Origin: Planctomycetota bacterium
GTDB lineage: Bacteria; Planctomycetota; PLA2; JAEUHO01
Assembly (NCBI GenBank): GCA_030066775.1
Contig: JASJAY010000052.1
Span: forward strand, 1-34,461
DNA length: 34,461 bases
Direction: 5' to 3'
The translations under genes were made by a program, and so were the position numbers. Below the pieces are notes generated by a model. The model was not told the DNA's origin and searched no databases. It was given only the letters and a program-made list of their open reading frames with translations. This document shows positions 24,588 through 32,409 of this stretch, piece after piece (the stretch's first letter is position 1; the number at the start of each line of letters is the position of its first letter).

Positions 24588-26426
24588 ATGCGCATCCTGA
24601 GCCTGCTGGTCGTCGTGGCGTGGACGGGAATGCTCTCCGGGGTGTCGGGAAGCGCGCGCGCCGCACCGGATGCGGATGTCCCGGAGGCACGCCAGGTGGT
24701 CGTGCGTCGCGCCAAGGCGTTGGACCAGGCGATCCTCGCCGCGTTCGGCGCACGCCAGGCCGCGAGCGAGGGCACGGCCGCCCTCGTGATCGACGTCACG
24801 CCGCACACGCAGAAGCAGTTGGACGCCATCGGTGACGCCTTGCGTGCGCTCGACGGCAACCCGGCCGTTCCGCGGCCGTGGCGCATCGCGGCGCTCGGGC
24901 GCCCGTTCGCGAAGGGCACGTGGAGCGCGGGCGAGCTCTCGTTCCGCCTGGGCGAGGTGATGCACGCGCCGACGGACGAGCCCAACACGGTCGCGGCACT
25001 GCGGCGGTCGCTCAAGAGCCTCGACGTGCGCGGCGGCACGGTGATCTACCTGGCCGACTGGCGCTTCGAGGACGAGCATGGCCTCGAGCGGCTCATTCGC
25101 GAGCTCGCGGGCCGGCGCCTCGCGTTCGGCGTCGTCGGATCCGAAGCGGCGTTCGGGCGCGGCTGGAACGACGGCGTGCTGGACATGCGCGACCGGATGC
25201 AGAACGGGCAGCTGGTCCTGAAGGACCCGTCCAAGCAGAAGCGCTACGACGAGACGATCGGTCGCAGCCCGTTCGGCCCGCACGACAAGGACGCACCCTG
25301 GCACGGTGGCGACACGGCGTATCCCCACGTGCCGTACCGCTTCGCCGGTCGCTACTGGAAGACGATGTTCGAGCCCTCTGCGCTGCGCTTCGGCAAGGGC
25401 GACGCCGAGGATCTGGGCGGCGGCGACCTCGAGGACCTGCTCGAGCGCATGGGGCGCAAGCGCGAGACGTTCGAGAGCGCGACCGGGCGGCGCATGGCGT
25501 TGCCGTCCGCCTACGGGCCGTACGGACTGATGCGTGCGTGCGCGGAGCGCGGCGGTCGCTACGTGCTGTGGTCGTGGAACCCGGCCCACCGCGCATCGCT
25601 CGAGTACGACTACGCGCGCTGCGATCGCTTCGGCCCCGACCTGCGCAGTCGCAGTGCGATCAAGAAGGACGTGTCGAGGCGTCCGCTCGCGCGTGCGCTG
25701 CTCGGTGCGTGGCACGGCATCGGCTCGAAGTTCAACGCCCTCGCCGAGCACGTGCCGCCGCTCGACAAGGGCGGCACGCGTCCGCAGCCGATCGATCTGC
25801 TCGAGCGCTCGGCCGCCACGCTCCACACGATGTGGATGAACAAGACGATGCACACGGAGTTCCTGCGCAAGGCGAAACACTGGCGCTCGGCTGCACGGTC
25901 CGGCGCGAAGCGCTTGGACAAGGCCCTGGCGCGCGCCAAGGAGCCGCTGGATGCCGCCGACCGGCGCTACGCCGCGGATGCGGCGCTCTTGCGGCACATC
26001 CTGCGCGTGCTGTCGTTCGAACTGTCCGAAGCCATTGCCGTGGCCGAGACCGTGCCGGATGACGCGTGGCAGGACGAGGACACGTACCCGGGCATCCGCC
26101 CGACGCCGTGGATCCAGACCGGCAACGATCCGGAGGTGATCGAGACGACGGACGTGGAGCTCCAGGACGCCGCGCTCGGTGAGCAGGTGAAGGCGGCGCG
26201 CGCGGCGCACCTGCGCCGCTTCGGCGGCACGCCCTTCGGTCTGCAGGTCGCCGCGAACGGCGTCGAGACCTGGGTGCTCACGAAGGGACAGCGAATCGAG
26301 CCCACGGGGAAGCCGATGCCGGTGGGACGCACACCCGGAGAGTCCGAAGGGACGCCGGCGCCGCCGTCACCGCGTCCGCCCGGTGGTGGGTCTTCGGGCG
26401 GCGGTCCGAGCACGGGCGGGGGTTAG
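24588..26426 (+). CDS. Secreted vWA-like protein with Gly/Pro tail
   Basis: This 612-residue protein has a signal peptide (about 1-26). Residues 64-190 read as a von Willebrand A-like fold: AALVIDVTPHTQ as strand 1, then a helix, TVIYLADWRFEDEHGLERLIREL split as strand and helix, and RLAFGVVGSEAAFGR. The metal site DxSxS is replaced by D69-V-T-P-H, so metal-dependent binding is doubtful. The rest (about 190-580) is unknown, with aromatic stretches such as WHGGDTAYPHVPYRFAGRYW and a helical part rich in Lys/Arg. The tail is Pro/Gly-rich and ends GGGPSTGGG. ATG 24588 follows GGGAGG with 7 nt. It is divergent from the toroid-pcm operon (151-nt gap), an association seen in Planctomycetota where toroid and vWA proteins cluster. 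The function is not known. Confidence 0.75.
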   Translation: MRILSLLVVVAWTGMLSGVSGSARAAPDADVPEARQVVVRRAKALDQAILAAFGARQAASEGTAALVIDVTPHTQKQLDAIGDALRALDGNPAVPRPWRIAALGRPFAKGTWSAGELSFRLGEVMHAPTDEPNTVAALRRSLKSLDVRGGTVIYLADWRFEDEHGLERLIRELAGRRLAFGVVGSEAAFGRGWNDGVLDMRDRMQNGQLVLKDPSKQKRYDETIGRSPFGPHDKDAPWHGGDTAYPHVPYRFAGRYWKTMFEPSALRFGKGDAEDLGGGDLEDLLERMGRKRETFESATGRRMALPSAYGPYGLMRACAERGGRYVLWSWNPAHRASLEYDYARCDRFGPDLRSRSAIKKDVSRRPLARALLGAWHGIGSKFNALAEHVPPLDKGGTRPQPIDLLERSAATLHTMWMNKTMHTEFLRKAKHWRSAARSGAKRLDKALARAKEPLDAADRRYAADAALLRHILRVLSFELSEAIAVAETVPDDAWQDEDTYPGIRPTPWIQTGNDPEVIETTDVELQDAALGEQVKAARAAHLRRFGGTPFGLQVAANGVETWVLTKGQRIEPTGKPMPVGRTPGESEGTPAPPSPRPPGGGSSGGGPSTGGG

Positions 26427-26437
26427 CGGTCCGAGCG

Positions 26438-28783
26438 CTACCTGTCGTCGGCGCCGATCGCGATCATCACCGTGTTGCCGGGGAAGAGCTCGAGGTGCAT
26501 GTACGCCTCGGGGTCTTCGGCGATCTCGGAGTCGCACCAGAGACGGTACGTGCCGGCCGGAATGACGAGGGGGGCCTGCCCCGGCATCACCTCGCCCAAG
26601 TACTCGAGTACGGGCTCGGCGTCCGCCTTCAGGAGCGCGCCCGGATCGGGCTCGACGAGCCGTGCGAGGTGGTAGGCCTCGGGCGGGCTCTCGCCGTCCA
26701 TGGGGAAGAGCTCGACCCAGGCCATGCCCAGCTCGAGCAGCAGGTTGTGACGCTCGAGCTCCGACAGCGTGCCGGGATCGACCGTCATCGGCGGCTCGTC
26801 GGCCGGGGGCTCGGCGGGCGTGTCGATCGGAGCGCGCGGCACGCTCGGTCCCACGGGCGGCGTCGACGGGAGGGGCTCGGGAACGACGGGCACGTCGATC
26901 GTCGGCTCGGCCGGCTCCGCGGGGACGGGGTCTACGGGAGCAGGCGGTGCGGTGGGAACCGCGGCCGGCGTGACGCCGGCGCCCGTCTCGTAGGTCGGGA
27001 CGTCGTCGGTTTCTTCGTTGGGGCGCGTAGCGGGGCGATCGACACGCGGGCGGGGGCTGTCCCACATGGGGCTGCCGAGGTCGAAGACCTGGACGTCGGC
27101 CGGATCGAAGGTCGTGTCCGGCAGGGACGGCGGCGTGCCGTGTCGGCGCGGGGCTTCCTCGCTTGCGGGTTCGTCGGCGGGTGTGGAGGCCGTCGTGTCC
27201 TCCTTCGCCACCACGTCGCGACCGACCACGTCCTGGCGTGGCGCATCGCTCGACGTCTCGGCGACGACGGCGTCGAAGCCCTCGGGCACCTCGGTTGACG
27301 GCGCTACGGGTGCGGGTGCCTCGACCGTGAGCTCGACGCGCCCGACGATCTCGGGTGCCACGTCGGTCGTGCCGCGCTGCGCCACCAGGTCCACGACGAA
27401 GCGACCGGCGCGCAGGCCCGGCACGGTCAGCCGGCCGGCGTCGTCCGGTACCACCGAGACCTCGCGCCAGTGCACGCCCTCGGCGCTCCAGCCGAGCTCG
27501 GGCAGGCCCTCGCCGAGCTGGAGCGTCTGGCCGACCGGCTCGGTGCTGCGCACGCGTGCCAGCACGGCGCCGTGGGCCGTGGAGGCATCGAAGGCGCTCG
27601 AAAGCGTGAGGCCCGGGGCCAGGGCGATGCGCAGATCCTGCGTGTCGCCGTCCGGCGCCACCGTCAGCGCGCCGGGCGCGCGTCCGGAGGCGGCCGCCAC
27701 GACGAGCCACGTTCCGTTCTCGGGAACACGCAGCTCGAAGGCGCCGGTGGACGACGCGGTGCTCGTGTCGGCGGGCGTCGACTCGGGACCGCTCGATGTG
27801 ATGCGGTAGGCGGCGACGTGCACGCTGCCCGGTGCGACGTCGGCGAAGCCTTCGACCGTTCCGCGGAGGAGCGACGCCGGCGCGACCGGCGTCGTGCGCG
27901 CAAACGCGGAACCGGCAGGGCTTGGCGTCCCAGCCACGGCGTGGTTCGCCGCGTTCGTGCCGGACGCCGCGTGCGCGGCGTTCTCGTCGAGGGACGCGGT
28001 CTTCGTTTGCGTGCCCGCAGCTGCGGAGCTCTCCGCGGCCGCGTCCATCGTGGCGACGTCGTGCGTGCCCTGGAGGACGGCCGGTGCTGCGGCGGTGAAG
28101 GGCCACGGCGTGCCATTGATTGCGAGCGAGCCGACGGCGACGCCCAACACGGCGGCGGCCGCAACGCGCAGGATGCGTGTCGAGGTGGTCGCGCCGAGCG
28201 CGGCCGACGACGCGGCCGTCGCTTCCGCCACGCCGACCGGCATCGACTCGAGCGCAAGCGGGATGAGCGCGGCGCCGAGCGCCTCGCGCCCGCTGCCGTA
28301 GCGGCGGTCGATGCGCGTGCGCAGGCGCTGCCGCGCGCGCTGCAGGCGGGTGCGCACGGTGGACGGGGTCACGTCGAGGCGACGCGCGATCTCCTGGGGG
28401 GAGAGCTCCTCGTAGTAGCGCAGCATCAGCGGCACGCGGTAGACGTCGGGCAACGTGTTGATGTCCGCCGCGAGCATGCGGCGGGTCTCGGAGCGCGTGA
28501 CCGTCTGCGTGGAGTCGGGCAGGAGGTCGGGGGCGGCGGCGTGCGTCTCGCGGCGGCGGCGGCGGCGGCGGTCGCGCCACGAGCGGAGCGCGAGGTTCTT
28601 GAGGACGCCGCGCACGTAGGCGCGGTCGGCGCGGCCGTTCACGCGGCCGTTGCGGAAGGCGATGACGAGCGCGTCTTGGACGAGGTCGTCTGCGTCGGTG
28701 GCATCTCGGACCAGGCCCCGCGCGACGCGGACGAAGAAGGCCCGGTCGTTCGCCAGCTGGCCTGAGTACTCGTAGGGAGGCAT
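26438..28783 (-). CDS. ECF sigma factor fused to a membrane anchor and extracytoplasmic tail
   Basis: This 781-residue fusion has sigma region 2 at about residues 12-75 (ATDADDLVQDALVIAFRNG, then AYVRGVLKNLALRSW). Seven arginines follow (72-78, coded by a perfect CGG repeat). Region 4 lies at about 108-160 (LPDVYRVPLMLRYYEELS, then QEIARRLDVTPSTVRTRLQRAR). One membrane helix follows at about 205-222. The remaining 550 residues should lie outside: two beta-sandwich domains (the first like carboxypeptidase-regulatory repeats, about 295-385, with GTVEGFADVAPGSVHVAAY), a Pro/Glu/Thr-rich linker, and a C-terminal beta domain (about 675-781). A single polypeptide could thus sense outside and direct transcription inside. 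The ATG at 28783 has no close ribosome site (GGAGG is 25 nt away). It converges on the vWA-like gene with an 11-nt gap. Confidence 0.88.
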   Translation of the reverse strand: MPPYEYSGQLANDRAFFVRVARGLVRDATDADDLVQDALVIAFRNGRVNGRADRAYVRGVLKNLALRSWRDRRRRRRRETHAAAPDLLPDSTQTVTRSETRRMLAADINTLPDVYRVPLMLRYYEELSPQEIARRLDVTPSTVRTRLQRARQRLRTRIDRRYGSGREALGAALIPLALESMPVGVAEATAASSAALGATTSTRILRVAAAAVLGVAVGSLAINGTPWPFTAAAPAVLQGTHDVATMDAAAESSAAAGTQTKTASLDENAAHAASGTNAANHAVAGTPSPAGSAFARTTPVAPASLLRGTVEGFADVAPGSVHVAAYRITSSGPESTPADTSTASSTGAFELRVPENGTWLVVAAASGRAPGALTVAPDGDTQDLRIALAPGLTLSSAFDASTAHGAVLARVRSTEPVGQTLQLGEGLPELGWSAEGVHWREVSVVPDDAGRLTVPGLRAGRFVVDLVAQRGTTDVAPEIVGRVELTVEAPAPVAPSTEVPEGFDAVVAETSSDAPRQDVVGRDVVAKEDTTASTPADEPASEEAPRRHGTPPSLPDTTFDPADVQVFDLGSPMWDSPRPRVDRPATRPNEETDDVPTYETGAGVTPAAVPTAPPAPVDPVPAEPAEPTIDVPVVPEPLPSTPPVGPSVPRAPIDTPAEPPADEPPMTVDPGTLSELERHNLLLELGMAWVELFPMDGESPPEAYHLARLVEPDPGALLKADAEPVLEYLGEVMPGQAPLVIPAGTYRLWCDSEIAEDPEAYMHLELFPGNTVMIAIGADDR
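28551..28571. repeat. Perfect (CGG)7 trinucleotide repeat
   Basis: The repeat lies within the sigma-factor fusion gene and encodes the seven-Arg run between sigma regions 2 and 4. Changes in copy number would stay in frame and only alter linker charge and length. Confidence 0.9.
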
Positions 28784-28833
28784 GGGGGGTGCGCTTCTAG
28801 AGCTCTGCCTCCTTCTTCCGATAGCCCGGGCCC

Positions 28834-28875
28834 AGTATAGGCCTTGGAACGTGTGGACCTGACACGCGGAACGTG
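28834..28875 (-). promoter_or_regulatory. Promoter region of the sigma-fusion gene with two CACGTTCC repeats
   Basis: Read on the minus strand, TATACT (28834-28839) is a good -10 box, 45-50 nt before the start codon. Two direct repeats CACGTTCC (28868-28875 and 28846-28853) are exactly 22 nt apart, on one face of the helix, and cover the -35 area, where no good TTGACA-like box exists. On the plus strand the same repeats read GGAACGTG, containing GGAAC, the usual ECF -35 element. An autoregulatory site is plausible. Confidence 0.45.
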
Positions 28876-28919
28876 AATCCCCCGCCAGAAATGGGCCTCG
28901 GCGGGCGGTTCGCGCCCCA

Positions 28920-29365
28920 GGGCGGGGGCGTAGGGGGCGTCCGAAGTGACCAAAGTCCCTCCGAGTGCGCTGATTTCGAGGCATTTCCTGAGACGAATGC
29001 CGCCCCACGGGCACAGGGCCTATGAGTCGGCGAGGAGGCCTCCTGGCCTATGGCGCCCGGCTTTGATCCCCCCCGTCAACGGGCTTCGGCCCAGCGGCGG
29101 TGCAAAACCGGAAAGGAACGCCACAGGACAGGTCGGACTCGCGCCGGCCAGAGAACAGATCCCTCAGACGAACTCGGGTGTCCCCGCAGGTGAAGTCCAG
29201 CGACGAGCGTGGGGCACACGCGCAGGGGAGGGAAAGGCCGAACGCTTCCTATCGGATCTCTCGGAAGCACGGCCTCGACCCCCGCGACGCTCCGGACCGA
29301 CCTCGTCCCGAGTTCGCCTCACCTCCGGCCGCGGTGGCCCACCTACCGCGGCCGGCTCTTTTTTT
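28920..29365 (+). ncRNA. Candidate structured non-coding RNA (class unknown)
   Basis: No credible coding sequence fills the 710-nt gap between the sigma-fusion gene and the CocE/S15 gene, and both of these are on the minus strand. Yet the plus strand ends in a strong intrinsic terminator at 29325-29365, so something on the plus strand is transcribed here. The region shows RNA-like elements: GGGC-TTCG-GCCC (29081-29092, a UUCG tetraloop hairpin), an adjacent CCCG-TCAA-CGGG hairpin, a GGAGGCCTCC palindrome (29035-29044) flanked by two copies of GGCCTATG, and an A-rich strip GTGCAAAACCGGAAAGGAA. I looked for the conserved cores of RNase P RNA, tmRNA, SRP RNA and common riboswitches and did not find them. 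The 5' end is a guess. Confidence 0.4.
29325..29365 (+). terminator. Strong intrinsic terminator with no plus-strand gene before it
   Basis: A perfect 11-bp stem (CCGGCCGCGGT and ACCGCGGCCGG, extendable by two pairs) is followed by CTC and seven T. A second 13-bp stem (29347-29359 with 29366-29378) uses the T run as its loop and competes with the first. The minus strand has no T run here, so the orientation is plus. Confidence 0.85.
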
Positions 29366-29493
29366 AGAGCCGGCCGCGCGCGGAAACGCGCAGGGATGTC
29401 AACGGCTGCAGGACACCGATGGCGACAGGGCGGCCACAAGGGCCGCCCCCTACGAACCGTGGCCGACGCGGATGGCGGGCCAGCGCATCAGGA
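29366..29493. other. Gene-free spacer with two hairpins
   Basis: This stretch holds a GCGCG-GAAA-CGCGC hairpin with a GNRA loop (29378-29391) and a palindromic unit at 29428-29455, called separately. It is the 3' flank of the CocE/S15 gene on the minus strand. No T tract follows either hairpin on the minus strand. Confidence 0.5.
29428..29455. repeat. REP-like palindromic unit
   Basis: GGGCGGCC-ACAAG-GGCCGCCC followed by CCTACG is a perfect 8-bp stem. It has the form of the GGGCGACC-ACAAGG-type intergenic palindromes that occur in many copies in diverse bacterial genomes. Only one copy is present in this window, so the repeat status is inferred from its form. Confidence 0.4.
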
Positions 29494-31359
29494 CTAGCGG
29501 AGCACCCGCACCTCGATATTCGACGGATGCGCGCGCGAGCGGTGGACGCGGTTCGTGACCTTGATGAAGTCCTCCGCGCGTGCCTTGAAGATGTTCGGCA
29601 CGTACTTCTGGGGGTTGCGGTCGATGAACGGAAACCACGTGCTCTGCACCTGGATCATCAGGCGGTGCCCGCGCTTGAAGGTGTGCAGCACGTCGGAGAG
29701 CTCGAACGAGACCTTCGCGACCTCGCCCGGGACGAACGGCTTCGGCGTCTCGTAGCTCTCGCGGAAGCGCCCCCGGATCACGTCGGCCCGAACGAGCGTC
29801 TGCTGGCCGCCGCGATCCGGCTGACCGCCCTTCTTCGGGACCTTGTCCGGGAAGACGTCGATCACCTTCACCACGAAGTCCGATGCCGTGCCGGTCGTCG
29901 AGACGTAGAGAGTGGCCTGGATCGGCCCCGCCAAGGTCAGGTCGTCCTCGAGCACATCGGTCTGGTAGACGAGCACGTCCGGTCGGCGTGCGGCGAAGCG
30001 CTGATCCTCGGCCATGTAGCCGGTCGACCAGCCGCGCGTGATGTCGTTCGTGTAGGGGACCGGCTTGTCGGGATCGCTGATGTAGGCGTCCGCGGCATCA
30101 TTCTCGTTCGCCGGCTCATCGATCGTCACGCGGCCGCCGCCGGCCAGATAGAGCTTCTGCGCCTTGGCCTGTGCCGGCGGCCACTGGTCGAAGCGGCGCC
30201 AGCGGTTGGCGCCCGTCTCGAACATGAGCGCTTCCGGGATCGTGTGCTTCGCCTTGCCCTTCAGGTAGTGGTTGAAGAACGGCAGCTCGATGTTCTTGCG
30301 GAACCAGTCGCCCGTCCGGAAGCCGAACTCCGCGTCGCCCAGCTTGTCCCCCGCACCGCGCCATGCGCCGTGTGACCACGGGCCCATCACGAGGTGGTTG
30401 TCGATGTCCGGGTTCTTCGCCTCGACGGATGCGTAGGTCTTGAGCGGTCCGTAGAGGTCCTCCGTGTCGTACCAGCCGCCCACCACGAGCACCGCCGCCT
30501 TGATGTTCTTCAGATGCGGCAGGATGTTGCGGGACTGCCAGAACGCGTCGTAGTTGGGGTGCTCCGACATCTCGTTCCAGAAGGCGATCTTTCCCCCGAG
30601 GCGGCCCTTGTTGTTCGCGTTCGAAAGCGGCCCCATGCGCATGAAGTACTCGTAGCCGTCGGGCGTGCCGAGGTCGATGCCCTTCGCGCGATGCGGCGTC
30701 GGCCCCTTCCGCTCCTTGCCGAACGAAGAGAAGAAGATGTAGGAGAGCGGCAGCACGAACGCGCCGTGGTGGTGCATGTCGTCCCAGAACCAGTCGGCGA
30801 TCGGGGCCTGCGGCGAGACGGCCTTGAGCGCCGGGTGCGAGTCGATCATGCCGGCAGAGCAGTAGAAGCCGGGGTACGAGACGCCCCACATGCCGACGCG
30901 CCCGTTGTGGTTCGGGACGTTCTCGAGGAGCCACTCGATCGTGTCGTACGTATCGGTGCTCTCGTCGATCTGCGTGCCCTGCTTCTCGGCGATGTGCGGG
31001 CGCATGTTGACGTGCGTGCCTTCGGACATGTAGCGACCGCGCACGTCCTGGAAGACGAAGATGTAGCCCTCGTCCTCGTAGACCTTCCCAGGCCCCAAGC
31101 TGCCCCGGTACTGATCGACCCCGTACGGCCGGCAGCTGTACGGCGTGCGCGTCATGAGGATCGGGTACGTCTTCGTCGGGTGGTTGGGCACGTACACGGC
31201 GGTGAAGAGCCGCACGCCGTCGCGCATGGGAATGCGGTACTCGAACTTCGTGTAGCGCGAGCGCACCTGATCTGCGCGCTTGTCCGCATGTGCGGAATCC
31301 GACCCAAGGGTCGCGGCCAATGCGATGGCGAGTGCCAGGTGCAGGAAGCGGATGCGCAT
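29494..31359 (-). CDS. Secreted CocE/NonD-type (S15) alpha/beta hydrolase
   Basis: This 621-residue exported hydrolase has a signal peptide (about 1-25, ending AHA). The alpha/beta-hydrolase domain (about 35-400) begins with IPMRDGVRLFTAVYVPN and carries the catalytic triad: Ser161 in GVSYPG, Asp298 in GGWYDTEDL, and His330 in GPWSHGAW. The C-terminal jelly-roll domain (about 410-610) typical of X-Pro dipeptidyl-peptidase/CocE enzymes contains DFVVKVIDVFPDK and GHRLMIQVQSTWFPFIDRN. The family cleaves ester or amide bonds, including cocaine esterase, glutaryl acylase and X-prolyl peptidases; the substrate here is unknown. GGAG lies 6 nt before ATG 31359; GTG 31371 overlaps that site and is less likely. 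A 20-bp palindrome sits just upstream. Confidence 0.92.
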   Translation of the reverse strand: MRIRFLHLALAIALAATLGSDSAHADKRADQVRSRYTKFEYRIPMRDGVRLFTAVYVPNHPTKTYPILMTRTPYSCRPYGVDQYRGSLGPGKVYEDEGYIFVFQDVRGRYMSEGTHVNMRPHIAEKQGTQIDESTDTYDTIEWLLENVPNHNGRVGMWGVSYPGFYCSAGMIDSHPALKAVSPQAPIADWFWDDMHHHGAFVLPLSYIFFSSFGKERKGPTPHRAKGIDLGTPDGYEYFMRMGPLSNANNKGRLGGKIAFWNEMSEHPNYDAFWQSRNILPHLKNIKAAVLVVGGWYDTEDLYGPLKTYASVEAKNPDIDNHLVMGPWSHGAWRGAGDKLGDAEFGFRTGDWFRKNIELPFFNHYLKGKAKHTIPEALMFETGANRWRRFDQWPPAQAKAQKLYLAGGGRVTIDEPANENDAADAYISDPDKPVPYTNDITRGWSTGYMAEDQRFAARRPDVLVYQTDVLEDDLTLAGPIQATLYVSTTGTASDFVVKVIDVFPDKVPKKGGQPDRGGQQTLVRADVIRGRFRESYETPKPFVPGEVAKVSFELSDVLHTFKRGHRLMIQVQSTWFPFIDRNPQKYVPNIFKARAEDFIKVTNRVHRSRAHPSNIEVRVLR

Positions 31360-31370
31360 GGGAGACTCCA

Positions 31371-31390
31371 CTCGGCTCGGCCGAGCCGAG
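31371..31390. promoter_or_regulatory. Perfect 20-bp palindrome between hydrolase and TPR genes
   Basis: CTCGGCTCGGCCGAGCCGAG is perfectly symmetric. It lies 11 nt upstream of the hydrolase start codon, at about the expected transcription start of the promoter at 31392-31421. It could be an operator or, in the leader RNA, a hairpin next to the ribosome binding site. Confidence 0.55.
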
Positions 31391-31391
31391 G

Positions 31392-31421
31392 ACGGTACTT
31401 CGCGTGCCGTCGAGAGGTCAA
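31392..31421 (-). promoter_or_regulatory. Candidate sigma-70-like promoter of the hydrolase gene
   Basis: On the minus strand TTGACC (31416-31421), an 18-nt spacer, then TACCGT (31392-31397). The -35 matches TTGACA in five of six positions; the -10 is weak. The predicted start falls in the palindrome. Confidence 0.4.
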
Positions 31422-31488
31422 TCGCACGCGCCCGTGTCGGGGCTCGACAGCGCTATGCTGGGTGCGTTGCCGAAGGAGTTGATGAGCC

Positions 31489-32397
31489 ATGAGCACCCAG
31501 GCGGCTGCTTTGCTGGGCGGGTCGATCATCGTGGCGGCCGTGATCGTCGCGGTCGCGTTCGGCGGACAGGACGAGGTGGTGCGGGACACGGGCACGATCT
31601 CCGCCGCGCCGCCGACCGGGGGCATCACGGGCACGACGTCCGCGGACGCGGGGGCGACCCCGTCGCTCGAAGGCGAGTCCACGGACCAACGGCTCGCTCG
31701 GCTTCAGCGCGAGCTGGATACGGCGCGAGACCAGATCGAGAAGATGAAGGCAACCGGCGCGCCGCGCGATGCCGCGACGCCCGCCGCCGGGCCCACCTCG
31801 CGCACGCCCGAAGCGCACAAGGCCATGGCCGAACGCTTCTTCGAGCTCGGCAAGGCGTACTCCGCGGGCGAAGCCACCAAGGCCGAGGTGGGTGAGCTGC
31901 TGCGTCTCACGGGCGACAAGGCGCTGATGCAGGGCGTCGTCGCCGACCTCGAGGCGCGCATCGCCGAGAACCCCGACGATCTGGATGCGCGGCTGCAGCT
32001 CGTCGACGTCCAGTCCGCGCGCGCACACACCGCGGAGAGCATCGTCGAGCGGGGCATGCTGGGTGATTCGGTGCGCACGCAGCTGGGCGAGGTCCTGAAG
32101 CGGGATCCCGAGAACTGGGAAGCGCGCTACATGCAAGCCGTGGGCATCAGTCACTCGCAGCGCACGCCGCAGGGACGCGCGCGGGCGATCCAGGCCTTCG
32201 AGTCGTTGATCGCGCTCCAGCAGCAGAAGGCGGCCGAGCCGCGCTTCGCGAAGACGTACGGCCAGCTCGCCGGCGTGCTCATGGCCGAGAAGAACGCGGC
32301 CAAGGCGCGCGAGACGTTGACCGAGGGGCTGCGTCGCTTCCCGGACGACGAAGCGCTCAAGAAGATGCTCGACGGGCTGCCCGCCGACGGCGGCTAA
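31489..32397 (+). CDS. Membrane-anchored TPR protein
   Basis: The product is 302 residues. An N-terminal membrane helix (about 7-25) is followed by a Gly/Thr/Ala-rich linker, a short coiled coil (about 65-90, TDQRLARLQRELDTARDQ), and tetratricopeptide-like helices from about 105 to 295. TPR signs include AERFFELGKAYSAGE, IAENPDDLDARLQLVD, LKRDPENWEARYMQAV, GQLAGVLMAEKN and LRRFPDDEALKKML. Its layout, with one anchor and a periplasmic TPR part, resembles assembly factors such as the CcmH/NrfG type, but no cytochrome maturation genes are close. The start ATG 31489 follows GAAGGAG with 10 nt. It is divergent from the hydrolase and ends 12 nt before the opposing toroid gene. Confidence 0.82.
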   Translation: MSTQAAALLGGSIIVAAVIVAVAFGGQDEVVRDTGTISAAPPTGGITGTTSADAGATPSLEGESTDQRLARLQRELDTARDQIEKMKATGAPRDAATPAAGPTSRTPEAHKAMAERFFELGKAYSAGEATKAEVGELLRLTGDKALMQGVVADLEARIAENPDDLDARLQLVDVQSARAHTAESIVERGMLGDSVRTQLGEVLKRDPENWEARYMQAVGISHSQRTPQGRARAIQAFESLIALQQQKAAEPRFAKTYGQLAGVLMAEKNAAKARETLTEGLRRFPDDEALKKMLDGLPADGG

Positions 32398-32409
32398 CGC
32401 GAACGGCTC

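Noticed and set aside
26401..26436. 11-nt direct repeat GCGGTCCGAGC at 26401 and 26426 across the stop of the vWA-like gene
   Set aside because: It is short and GC-rich, with no flanking structure or mobile gene; probably chance.
28920..29365. RNase P RNA, tmRNA, SRP RNA or a known riboswitch
   Set aside because: I could not find the conserved cores (for example GAGGAAAGTCC, a tRNA-like CCA end, or GGAAGCAGCC). Short resemblances such as CGGAAGCA and GTGCAAAACC were too weak.
28946..29497. A 183-residue plus-strand open frame in the gap before the CocE/S15 gene
   Set aside because: It runs straight through the intrinsic terminator, has no ribosome site, and its Arg/Pro/Gly composition is that of random GC-rich DNA.
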